Shown here in pieces: positions 1-7,026 of a DNA stretch of 54,367 bases (the first letter of the stretch is position 1; each line of letters opens with the position of its first letter). The notes below the pieces were generated by a model. The model did no database searches. It was not told where the DNA came from and saw nothing but the letters and a program-made list of their open reading frames with translations. Both the position numbers and the translations under genes were made by a program. The DNA lies in contig JACQFX010000052.1 in assembly GCA_016199835.1 (NCBI GenBank), positions 1 through 54,367 of the forward strand. Reading direction: 5' to 3'. This DNA is from Nitrosomonadales bacterium. Its GTDB lineage: Bacteria; Pseudomonadota; Gammaproteobacteria; Burkholderiales; Gallionellaceae.

Positions 1-2
1 AC

Positions 3-74
3 TCGGCGCTTGACGACAAAACGCCGGATGAGTTCTACTACGACAACCTGCCTGCAATGCAAAAAGCAGCGTAG
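3..74 (+). CDS. IS3-family transposase OrfB, C-terminal fragment
   Basis: Reading in frame 3 gives 23 residues (SALDDKTPDEFYYDNLPAMQ, then KAA) followed by a TAG stop. The LDDKTPDEFYYDNLP signature is typical of the extreme C-terminus of the DDE integrase (OrfB) of IS3-family elements, after the catalytic domain. The 5' part is outside the window, so nothing can be said about whether this copy is active. A degraded copy of the same stretch occurs at about 33597-33645. Confidence 0.8.
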   Translation, partial: SALDDKTPDEFYYDNLPAMQKAA

Positions 75-113
75 GGATTAACCGCAAGGCGTCCACTTAA
101 AAAATGGAAAATA

Positions 114-139
114 CTGTCCAACCAAGCGGAGCCACTTCT
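114..139. repeat. IS3-family right inverted repeat (IRR)
   Basis: Imperfect inverted copy of the left terminal repeat at 54229-54254. The outermost nine bases (gccacttct) are identical when reverse-complemented and the inner part matches with several substitutions, as is usual for IS3-family ends. Confidence 0.7.
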
Positions 140-336
140 CTATCCCAACTATAGAGTCGTTCAATAATTCCTGTCTCAATTGCCCATTCACGTTGCAATT
201 TCTTGACGAACTCAATAAATGCACCATTACCTTCAAGCTGTGATTTCTTTTCTAACCAAACAGAACTGAGAGCTCGCAACTCGGGGAAGCTGAATTTCGA
301 GGCTTCTAAAAATGGTTGAATACGCTGGTAAGTCAT
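136..336 (-). pseudogene. Fic/DOC-family protein, N-terminal remnant truncated by the IS
   Basis: The reading frame from the ATG at 336 gives about 66 residues starting MTYQRIQPF and reaching REWAIETGIIERLYSWDRE. That stretch is the recognisable N-terminal helical segment of Fic-family proteins, where REWAIETGIIERLY precedes the Fic domain. At the IS boundary (about 139) the frame runs into IS sequence and ends after a short unrelated tail. The catalytic HPFxxGNGR core is absent, so no AMP-transferase activity is expected from this fragment. The remainder of the gene is presumably on the other side of the IS, outside the window. The identification is by pattern recognition of the N-terminal motif. 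Confidence 0.65.
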
Positions 337-438
337 ATGTACCTCACAATTAAAAGTCTTTCCAAAACAGCAAAGAACGATAAGAGCGATAAGCAGCGAT
401 AAGGGGGCAGCATCGCCGCGCGCACCCCACCTACCCAC

Positions 439-858
439 TCACGCAAACCTCTTCACCCCCGCCTTCTTTGCCGCCCTCTGCAAATCCTCGGCTAGCGTAG
501 CCAGCGGCAGGCCCAGCCTCAATGACAGCTCCAGATAGGAAGCATCGTAAGCGGATAGTTTGTAGCGCCGCGCCAGTTGCAGGGTGTGGGACAAGGCGTG
601 CGAAAAGGTGGCGGCATCTACTTCGATGTCCACGCCTTCCAGCATCTCCAGGAATGCCTCGCTGCGCGCTTCGGTTACCAAGCCTTTCGCTTCCGCCCTG
701 GCGATGACGTTCGCCACTTCCAGCCCCCAGGTCGCAGGCACGATGGCGCTGGCGCTTTTCATCGCATCCAGCACTTTTCCGGCATAGGTAAGTTCCTGCG
801 GTTTTCCATCGCCAAAGAACCAGCGCATGGTCACCGAGTTGTCGAGGACGAAATTCAC
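439..858 (-). CDS. PIN-domain toxin, VapC-like
   Basis: A 139-residue protein starting at GTG 858. PIN-domain toxins are Mg-dependent ribonucleases that cut RNA and are held inactive by the cognate antitoxin. Visible landmarks are the first acidic residue in MNFVLDNS, the glutamate in WGLEVANV, and the aspartate in SAYDASYLEL. The usual fourth acidic position in LATLDxxL is replaced here (LATLAEDL), so the metal site may be altered or use the neighbouring E or D. The start codon overlaps the stop of the upstream antitoxin (GTGA), indicating translational coupling. The pair sits directly next to the IS-disrupted Fic remnant, consistent with an accessory TA-rich spot. Confidence 0.85.
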   Translation of the reverse strand: MNFVLDNSVTMRWFFGDGKPQELTYAGKVLDAMKSASAIVPATWGLEVANVIARAEAKGLVTEARSEAFLEMLEGVDIEVDAATFSHALSHTLQLARRYKLSAYDASYLELSLRLGLPLATLAEDLQRAAKKAGVKRFA

Positions 859-1097
859 GCGCGTCCTTCCTCGATGAGTTCCTTGATATTCACGCCGCGC
901 ACCGGGTCAGCCCGCATGAATGCCTTGAGCCTTTCCGCTGCCGCAACCTTGTCCTTCGCTTTCGCGCCCAGGCTGGGCACCAGATCGGCTACGGCTTCCC
1001 CGCGATTGGTGATGGTGAAGCTCTTGCCGCTCTTTACCTGACGCAGCAACTCGGGCAGTTTTGTTTTCGCCTCGTAAGAACCGATCTCGATTTTCAT
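855..1097 (-). CDS. Phd/YefM-family antitoxin
   Basis: An 80-residue protein from ATG 1097 (MKIEIGSYEAKTKLPELLRQ). The N-terminal pattern SYEAKTKLPELL, then SGKSFTITNRGEAVADLVP, is diagnostic of the Phd/YefM DNA-binding fold, which normally represses its own operon. The C-terminal third is charged and would wrap the toxin. It lies immediately upstream of the PIN toxin with a 4-base overlap, forming a type II toxin-antitoxin operon. A longer frame extends upstream to 1292, but the family N-terminus falls at 1097, so that start was chosen. The 243 bases between this gene and fadN show no further gene. Confidence 0.85.
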   Translation of the reverse strand: MKIEIGSYEAKTKLPELLRQVKSGKSFTITNRGEAVADLVPSLGAKAKDKVAAAERLKAFMRADPVRGVNIKELIEEGRA

Positions 1098-1340
1098 GAT
1101 TTCCCCGCAACACGAATTTACGTGTAGACCAGCATATAGACCAGTCCGATAAAAATCAAGCTCGCCTCGAAAAACGTCGCGAGAGGCGATCAGGCAAGGC
1201 GGAAGCCGGTGAAGTGGATTTGGCAGGGATGGGCGGCTTGCCGTTGCCGCCCAACTCGCAAAAAGCGGAGCCCACACAAAGTAGGTGAGCATTTTTTACC
1301 GGATTTCAACGCAGCATCATCGCCTCGCAGTAGTTTTTCA

Positions 1341-3893
1341 TCAGTTCCGCAACGGCTTCCCATTCTTCAACATATGCTCCACTCGCGCCCTGGTCTTGTC
1401 CGTCGCCAGCAACTGCATGAAGTGGTGGCGTTCCAGATCGAGCAGCCAGTCCTCGTCCACCATGCTGCCCGCCTCCACGTCGCCGCCGCACAGGGTCTCG
1501 GCAATGCGGCAGCCGATGTCGTAGTCGTGTTCGGAGATGAAGCCGCCTTCTAGCATGTTGACCATCGCAGCCTTGAGCGTGGCGATGCCCGTGCGCCCGG
1601 CCACGGGGATCTGGCGCTGGTGCAGCGGTGGACGATAGGCGGTGGCGGTGAGCGCGCGCGCTTCTTCCTTGGCGACATGCAACAGCTCATGTTGGTTCAA
1701 TACAATTCGATCCGACGCTTTCAGATAACCCATCTCGCGCGCGAGTTCGGCGCTCTTGGCGACTTCGCCCATGGCGATCTGCTGGAAGTAGCGCTTGAGG
1801 TGCGGGAAGATGTCGCCGCCTCGTGCTTCGGCTGCCGCGCGCTGCGCCATTTCCTTGCAGCCGCCGCCTGCGGGCAGCAGGCCCACACCGACTTCGACCA
1901 GGCCGATGTAACTTTCGAGCGAGGCGACAATCCGCGTGCAGTGGATGGAGAACTCGCAGCCGCCACCGAGCGCCAGGCCATACACGGCTGCGATGGTAGG
2001 CACCTGCGCATATTTGAGACGTTGCGACACTTGCTGGAATTTGGCGACGACTTCTTCGACGCGCGGCACATTGCCGGTCGCAGCGTTAAGTACGTCCCCC
2101 AGATTGGCGCCGCCTGCAATGGTGTATTTCACACGCTGCGCCGCGCCCTTGAGTTTGCCGAACAATCCGGCGGGTGGCGCGTCGGCGGCTTCCTGCACGC
2201 CTTGCATGAGTTGCAGCAGATGCGCGCCTGCGGAGAACGGCGCTTCGGTCTGCCACAGGATCAGCGCGCGCCAGTTGGCCTCGGCCTCGTCCACCGCGCG
2301 CAGGATGCCGTCGAGCACGTCGTTGCTGACGGCATGCATCTTGGATTTGAAACTCAGGATGGCGATGTCGTCGCCCGTGTGCCACATGCGCACCGAGTCG
2401 GTCTCGAATATCGTCTCGCCGTATTGCACGGGTTCGCCGAGCAGGCGGTCGGGAAATGGCTGGCGTTTGTAGACAGGTAGCGTGGAACGCGCAGAAAGTC
2501 GGGATGCACCCGCAAGGGGTACTCCGTGGTTGTAAGGGGCTGAAGCCCCAACAACACACGCAGAATCCAGACCTACGGGAGCATATGAACCTTGTGCGGT
2601 GTGAACTCCGACGCGATCCGGCTCGGTCGCCCAGACAGGCAGCGGCACACTGGACATGGCTTTGCCTTTTTCGATGTCCTGCGTTATCCAGCCCGCGACC
2701 TGCTGCCAGCCCGCAGCCTGCCAGATTTCGAACGGGCCGCTGTCCCAACCAAATCCCCAGCGCACGGCGAGGTCGAGATCGCGCGCGTTGCCCGCAATGT
2801 GTTCGAGTTGCAGCGCGCAGTAGTGGAACACGTCGCGGAAAGTGGCCCATAAGAACTCAGCCTGCGGGTGCGGCTTGTCGCGCAACGCGGCGAGCTTCTT
2901 CGCCCAGTCGCGCTCGCGCAGAATCTCCTTCACGTCATCGTCTATTTTCGAGTCGGACAAACGATATTGTCTGGTGTGCAGATCGAGAACGTGAATGTCC
3001 TTGCCTATCTTCTGGTAGATACCCTTCTTCGTTTTCTGCCCCAGCGCGCCCTGATCCACTAGGTAACCATACCAGCCGGGTAATTCAAAATGCTTGTGCC
3101 ACGGGTCTTCGGTTAGGTTCTCGCGCATGGTGTTGACCACGTGCGCGAACACATCGAGGCCCACCACATCCAGCGTGCGGAAGGTCGCGCTCTTGGGGCG
3201 CCCGAGATAGCGCCCGGTCAGCGCATCCACGGTGTCGAAGCCGAGCCCGAACGCCTGCGCGTGATGCTTGGTCGCCAGCATGGAGAATACGCCGATGCGG
3301 TTGGCGATGAAGTTGGGCGTGTCCTTGGCGCGCACCACGCCTTTGCCCAGCGTGGAGACGAGGAAGGTTTCGAGGTGATCGAGCAGCGAGGCTTCGGTGC
3401 CGACGCACGGGATCAATTCGACCAGGTGCATGTAGCGCGGCGGATTGAAGAAGTGGATGCCGCAGAAACGGTGGCGCAGATTTTCCGGGAATGCTTGCGC
3501 GAGTTTGTTGATGGACAGGCCAGAAGTGTTGCTGGCGAATATCGCATGTTCATTCAGGAACGGCGCGACTTTTTTATACAGATCGGATTTCCAGTCCATG
3601 CGCTCGGCGATGGCTTCGATCACGAGATCGCAGTCGCGCAATTGCTCCAGATGCTGCTCGTAATTGGCGGGCTGGATATATTGCAGTTTGGCGGGACTCG
3701 CGATCGGAGCGGGATCGAGTTTCTTCAGGCCGTCGAGCGCCTTGTTCACATTGCCGTTGGGATCGCCTTCTTTCGCGGGCAGTTCGAACAGCAGCGTTTC
3801 GACATTGGCATTGACCAGATGCGCCGCGATCTGCGCGCCCATCACACCGGCACCCAGCACGGCAACTCTACGGATATGGAAATTTTCAGTCAT
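1341..3893 (-). CDS. 3-hydroxyacyl-CoA dehydrogenase/enoyl-CoA hydratase, FadN type
   Basis: A predicted bifunctional beta-oxidation enzyme of 850 residues. Domain order is dehydrogenase first (Rossmann motif VAVLGAGVMGAQIAAHL near residues 8-24, then FASNTSGLSI and GIHFFNPPRYMHLVEL) and hydratase second (YGLALGGGCEFSIHC in the last third). This matches FadN-type rather than FadB-type proteins, where the hydratase comes first. The start at 3893 has GGAG seven bases upstream and aligns with the family N-terminus. Residues about 440-467 (nt 2493-2576) look like an in-frame palindromic repeat insertion between the two domains. The gene follows the FadL-type porin but is separated from it by a hairpin terminator. 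No thiolase partner is present in the window. Confidence 0.9.
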   Translation of the reverse strand: MTENFHIRRVAVLGAGVMGAQIAAHLVNANVETLLFELPAKEGDPNGNVNKALDGLKKLDPAPIASPAKLQYIQPANYEQHLEQLRDCDLVIEAIAERMDWKSDLYKKVAPFLNEHAIFASNTSGLSINKLAQAFPENLRHRFCGIHFFNPPRYMHLVELIPCVGTEASLLDHLETFLVSTLGKGVVRAKDTPNFIANRIGVFSMLATKHHAQAFGLGFDTVDALTGRYLGRPKSATFRTLDVVGLDVFAHVVNTMRENLTEDPWHKHFELPGWYGYLVDQGALGQKTKKGIYQKIGKDIHVLDLHTRQYRLSDSKIDDDVKEILRERDWAKKLAALRDKPHPQAEFLWATFRDVFHYCALQLEHIAGNARDLDLAVRWGFGWDSGPFEIWQAAGWQQVAGWITQDIEKGKAMSSVPLPVWATEPDRVGVHTAQGSYAPVGLDSACVVGASAPYNHGVPLAGASRLSARSTLPVYKRQPFPDRLLGEPVQYGETIFETDSVRMWHTGDDIAILSFKSKMHAVSNDVLDGILRAVDEAEANWRALILWQTEAPFSAGAHLLQLMQGVQEAADAPPAGLFGKLKGAAQRVKYTIAGGANLGDVLNAATGNVPRVEEVVAKFQQVSQRLKYAQVPTIAAVYGLALGGGCEFSIHCTRIVASLESYIGLVEVGVGLLPAGGGCKEMAQRAAAEARGGDIFPHLKRYFQQIAMGEVAKSAELAREMGYLKASDRIVLNQHELLHVAKEEARALTATAYRPPLHQRQIPVAGRTGIATLKAAMVNMLEGGFISEHDYDIGCRIAETLCGGDVEAGSMVDEDWLLDLERHHFMQLLATDKTRARVEHMLKNGKPLRN
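2493..2576. repeat. In-frame palindromic element inside fadN
   Basis: Eighty-four bases interrupt the linker between the dehydrogenase and hydratase domains, between codons for QGSYAP and ARSTLPVYK. The centre contains a hairpin (ggggct, two bases, agcccc), typical of REP-like intergenic repeats. The insert is an exact multiple of three without a stop and adds about 28 residues (VGLDSACVVGASAPYNHGVP and onward) to the protein. The boundaries are estimated from memory of how the surrounding family sequence normally reads, without an alignment. Confidence 0.55.
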
Positions 3894-3911
3894 TGCAGTT
3901 CTCCAGAAACG

Positions 3912-3941
3912 AAAAAAGGGAAGGCCTGATGCCCTTCCCTT
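3912..3941 (-). terminator. Rho-independent terminator after the FadL-type gene
   Basis: On the minus strand a 9-bp perfect stem (aagggaagg / ccttccctt) with an 8-base loop is followed by a run of six T. It lies 15 bases past the stop of the porin gene and just ahead of fadN, so fadN probably depends on read-through or on a promoter of its own. Confidence 0.75.
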
Positions 3942-3955
3942 GCACATCTTGCAAC

Positions 3956-5149
3956 TTAAAAGCTGTGTGTGTATTGCGCGCTCAGTATATCCACGTTGTT
4001 TTTATAGCTACCGATGGCAGCGCCGGAGTTAATTGAAGAATCTTTCACGAACAAATGTGCATAGCCGAAATCAATCGCACCAGCAGGCGACGGTTTGTAC
4101 TGCCCTCCCACGGCTAACCAGGTGCGATTATTATCCGGGATGCGCGGCGTTCTGAACGCATCGCTAACCGGTGCCTGATCATAAGCCAAGCCTGCTCGCG
4201 CAGACCATTTCTCACTGTAGCTATAGGTTGCACCGACTGAAACGCGCACCGTATCCTTCCAGTTCTCTATGGTTGGATTCCCCGACAAGGATGCCCCCGT
4301 GCCATCCACAACATTCACCTCCTTGAATGAGCTCCAGCCCGTGAATGTCACATCGGCCATCACCGCGTAGTGATCGTTCACCTGATGATGCGCGCTGAGT
4401 GACAGGGTGTCCGGCACTTTGACTTTCAGCGACACGGGGCCGTCATTCAAGGGGATTCCTGTGGCCACCGAACCATGCAGCGTATAGCTGATCGCCGAAC
4501 GATAGGCCACGCCGATACGGGTGCTTGCGTTCAGGTTATACAGCACGCCCAGATTGTAGCCCCAGGCATTATCGGTTCCCTTGACCACGGCCGTATTGCC
4601 GAGACCCAGCGAACTGCTTAATTCGCCGCTGATATGCTGATAATCCAGACCCACCCCTATGCTCAGCGCATCATTCACCTGATACGCCAGCGAAGGATTG
4701 ACATTGATCGTTTCGATCTTTGATTTGATAGCCTGGGTGCGCCCGATCCAGTTGGAATCATATTCAGTCTGCAAGCCAAATGGGGCGTTCACACCCAATC
4801 CGGCTTTCAAGCCCGGCTTCACTTCCATGGTGAAATAAGCGTTAGGGACGATTGCCATACTACCCGCATCCCCCCCGCTGGCAACGCCCGCAGAAGAAGT
4901 GAATTTCGCCGAAGGTGTGATCGCGTGGGCAGCCACCACAATTTGCTTGCCGCTCAAGCGCGACATACCCGCCGGATTAAAGAACACCGTGCTGGCATCT
5001 TCGGCACCGGCTGCTCCGCCCGCATAAGCATTGCCCAAACCGCTCGCGCTTTGCTCAATCAAGGCGAAACCCGAAGCCGCAGCATTTCCGGACAGTGCCA
5101 ACATAACACTTGTTACCGCCCCACAAATAATCGTTTGTTTGAAAATCAT
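3956..5149 (-). CDS. FadL-family outer-membrane long-chain fatty acid transporter
   Basis: A predicted 397-residue outer-membrane beta-barrel. It starts with a signal peptide (MIFKQTIICGAVTSVMLALS, cleaved after NAAA) followed by the FadL family signature: SGFALIEQSASGLGNAYAGG, then AEDASTVFFNPAGMSRL, the N-terminal hatch region. The rest shows alternating aromatic/hydrophobic strands and ends in SAQYTHSF with a terminal Phe, as barrels recognised by BamA do. FadL proteins bind long-chain fatty acids or hydrophobic compounds and pass them through a lateral opening. The start at 5149 has a GGGAG site and fits the signal peptide; an in-frame ATG at 5176 is less likely. Neighbours (lipase, acyl-CoA synthetase) support fatty-acid uptake. 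Confidence 0.9.
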   Translation of the reverse strand: MIFKQTIICGAVTSVMLALSGNAAASGFALIEQSASGLGNAYAGGAAGAEDASTVFFNPAGMSRLSGKQIVVAAHAITPSAKFTSSAGVASGGDAGSMAIVPNAYFTMEVKPGLKAGLGVNAPFGLQTEYDSNWIGRTQAIKSKIETINVNPSLAYQVNDALSIGVGLDYQHISGELSSSLGLGNTAVVKGTDNAWGYNLGVLYNLNASTRIGVAYRSAISYTLHGSVATGIPLNDGPVSLKVKVPDTLSLSAHHQVNDHYAVMADVTFTGWSSFKEVNVVDGTGASLSGNPTIENWKDTVRVSVGATYSYSEKWSARAGLAYDQAPVSDAFRTPRIPDNNRTWLAVGGQYKPSPAGAIDFGYAHLFVKDSSINSGAAIGSYKNNVDILSAQYTHSF

Positions 5150-5188
5150 GATGTTTTCTCCCAAGTTAAATAACAAGACGGATTCGAT

Positions 5189-6502
5189 TTAGTGCCAGCC
5201 TTTTTTGGTCATCTCTTGCAGTACGAATTGCGCAAAGAGCATGTGACCATAAGGCGTTGGATGCGTGTCATCGGAGAACAGATAATGGCTATCTGCTGTC
5301 AATCCGGTCTTCAGGGTGTTTGCGTTGCAAAACAGCGCCCGATTCTGAGGGGTCAGATCAGGGTCACATGCCTGGGCTGTCGAATTGATCAAGCCATATT
5401 TTTCCGGATGATTGATTTCGTCCTTGATGGATGTATACGTATCCAGATAGATGACATTTGCACTGTCAGGCAAGGCAGCCAGTCCGGCTTGCAGGGTGGA
5501 ATTGAAAGCGATAACCAATCCATCAATCAAGGGCTGATATGGAACAAATGATGGATTTGCTGCGACTGCCGGTATATCGGCGAAGTCTGGAATGCTGGCA
5601 ACCACCACATGTTTTGCGCCCTTGGCAAGAAGCAGCGTATTCACATCGTTGACCAGTTCGCCAGCAGCCGTTGCCATAGCCGTCACAGCCGCCGTCACAG
5701 CCGGGCCGATCGGCGACAGATAGGTAGCCGCTGCGGTGTTGCCTATCGTTTGCAAAGCTGCAAGCCCGCCCAATTCCGCTATCGCCGCCGGCTGGCAATT
5801 CGTTGCCTGTGCGTCAGTCGGTATGCAGGTTCCGCCCACGATGTCAGCCTGGATTTGAGTGGCAACCGCTGCATTAGCCGCTGCGGTACCTGCGGCGGTT
5901 GCACCACCAACCAGCAAAGTCAACTGGAGTTTTACTTCATTCCCGCCCACCACCACAGACACCAATTCGTTGCCGCTGAAGCTGTCTGCATGGTCGGCAA
6001 GATAATTGTTGATTTGCGTCACCACAGGATAGGTTAGCTCGGCGCCTCCCAATCCGGATGTGGCGGCGTAGGTACCGTAGTGGGTATTATGAATTCCATA
6101 CGGATTGGTCACGAGGGCTCCGCCCTGAGCATAGCCATAACATCCCGTCTGATAAGCTGACACCGGTACAGTCAGCGCGTCACTGCCGGATGTATCAATC
6201 AGGCCCGTCACCGCAGCACAAGGTGCGGGCAACCCCAGGTTCAATGCCAGAACCTCGGTCCAGTTGGTGATGTTATTTCCATTAGCCGCTTTCCCATTGG
6301 CATTGCTTCCGTTGATGCTGAATTGCCCGCCACCCGCCGCGTTAACGAAACCGACATTGTAGGTGCCTACATCGCTCAAACTGTCACCGAATGAAACCTG
6401 CGCGCTGAACTTTGGTTTGGCAGGCAAATCGCCACTCCCGCCACCACACCCAGCGAGGACTACTGCCATCAATATGGCTGCACTTTTAATAAATTGATGC
6501 AT
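5189..6502 (-). CDS. GDSL-family lipase/esterase, lipoprotein
   Basis: A predicted 437-residue secreted hydrolase. The N-terminus is a lipoprotein signal (ILMAVVLAGCGGGSGD) with cysteine in the lipobox, so the protein is probably lipid-anchored in the outer membrane. Catalytic blocks of the SGNH/GDSL family are visible: VSFGDSLSDVG (block I, nucleophilic Ser), VVVGGNE (block III, Gly/Asn) and SDDTHPTPYGHMLFA near the C-terminus (block V, Asp/His). A low-complexity Ala/Thr region lies in the middle. It does not carry an autotransporter barrel, unlike EstA. ATG 6502 is preferred because AAGGAG lies 7 bases upstream; ATG 6508 would leave only one base of spacing. It would supply fatty acids to the adjacent FadL-type transporter. 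Confidence 0.85.
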   Translation of the reverse strand: MHQFIKSAAILMAVVLAGCGGGSGDLPAKPKFSAQVSFGDSLSDVGTYNVGFVNAAGGGQFSINGSNANGKAANGNNITNWTEVLALNLGLPAPCAAVTGLIDTSGSDALTVPVSAYQTGCYGYAQGGALVTNPYGIHNTHYGTYAATSGLGGAELTYPVVTQINNYLADHADSFSGNELVSVVVGGNEVKLQLTLLVGGATAAGTAAANAAVATQIQADIVGGTCIPTDAQATNCQPAAIAELGGLAALQTIGNTAAATYLSPIGPAVTAAVTAMATAAGELVNDVNTLLLAKGAKHVVVASIPDFADIPAVAANPSFVPYQPLIDGLVIAFNSTLQAGLAALPDSANVIYLDTYTSIKDEINHPEKYGLINSTAQACDPDLTPQNRALFCNANTLKTGLTADSHYLFSDDTHPTPYGHMLFAQFVLQEMTKKGWH

Positions 6503-6607
6503 TTGCATTCTCCTTCCCGTTATCAAGTTCAATCCCGTTTACAGCATATTTTTTAACAGCCCTGCATCCTCCATCAACACTCATGCGCAACTCTCACGCA
6601 AACAGCT

Positions 6608-7012
6608 CTAACTTTCCGGCGGCACCACGCGCGGCTTGCGCTCATCAGTCACCGCAACATAGGTCAACGTGGCCTCAGTCACCTTGACGCAGGTCGGCGT
6701 GACCGGATCACGCTGGGAATACACCTCCACCTCGACCGTGATTGAGGTGTTGCCGACCTTGACGATGCGAGTGTAGAAACTCACCAGATCACCTACGAAC
6801 ACCGGCTGTTTGAACACGAATGAATTCACTGCCACTGTCGCCACGCGCCCCCTGGCGCGATGCAAGGCGGGAATGCTGCCCGCTATATCCACTTGCCCCA
6901 TGAGCCAGCCGCCGAAAATATCCCCGACAAAATTAGCATCCGACGGCATCGCCACCACGCGCAGCGTGGGTTGGCGCTGTGGCAGATCGACCACTCCCTC
7001 CTTATCGCTCAT
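6608..7012 (-). CDS. Acyl-CoA thioesterase, YciA-like hotdog protein
   Basis: A 134-residue hotdog-fold protein. The pattern MPSDANFVGDIFGGWLMGQVDIAG is the conserved N-terminal helix and catalytic aspartate region of YciA/ACOT-type acyl-CoA thioesterases, followed by VATVAVNSFVFKQPVFVGDLV. These cytoplasmic enzymes hydrolyse acyl-CoAs to free acid and CoA, and may act as an overflow valve beside the acyl-CoA synthetase. The start at 7012 has GAGG eight bases upstream. An alternative ATG at 7030 overlaps the stop of the synthetase gene (ATGA) and would add six residues. Either way it is translationally close to the upstream gene and almost certainly in the same operon. Confidence 0.85.
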   Translation of the reverse strand: MSDKEGVVDLPQRQPTLRVVAMPSDANFVGDIFGGWLMGQVDIAGSIPALHRARGRVATVAVNSFVFKQPVFVGDLVSFYTRIVKVGNTSITVEVEVYSQRDPVTPTCVKVTEATLTYVAVTDERKPRVVPPES

Positions 7013-7026
7013 TTCATCATCCTCGT

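Larger units (their letters stand above)
1..139 (+). mobile_element. IS3-family insertion sequence, right-hand end (partial)
   Basis: The right end of an IS3-family element: the last codons of the transposase (3-74), a short non-coding tail and a right terminal inverted repeat at about 114-139. That repeat, read on the opposite strand, matches the left end of the IS at 54229 onward (both begin agaagtggc and share a later ggac-rich stretch), so both window edges belong to the same IS type in the same orientation. The outer boundary is placed at 139 because the Fic reading frame begins immediately beyond it. The rest of the element lies outside the window. Confidence 0.8.

Noticed and set aside
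97-438. A 113-codon minus-strand frame as one intact gene
   Set aside because: Its end is IS sequence and its beginning precedes a better ATG at 336; it is better explained as an IS-truncated Fic remnant.
1098-1340. Possible further gene or promoter in the gap after the antitoxin
   Set aside because: Only short frames without ribosome sites are present and no motif is convincing.
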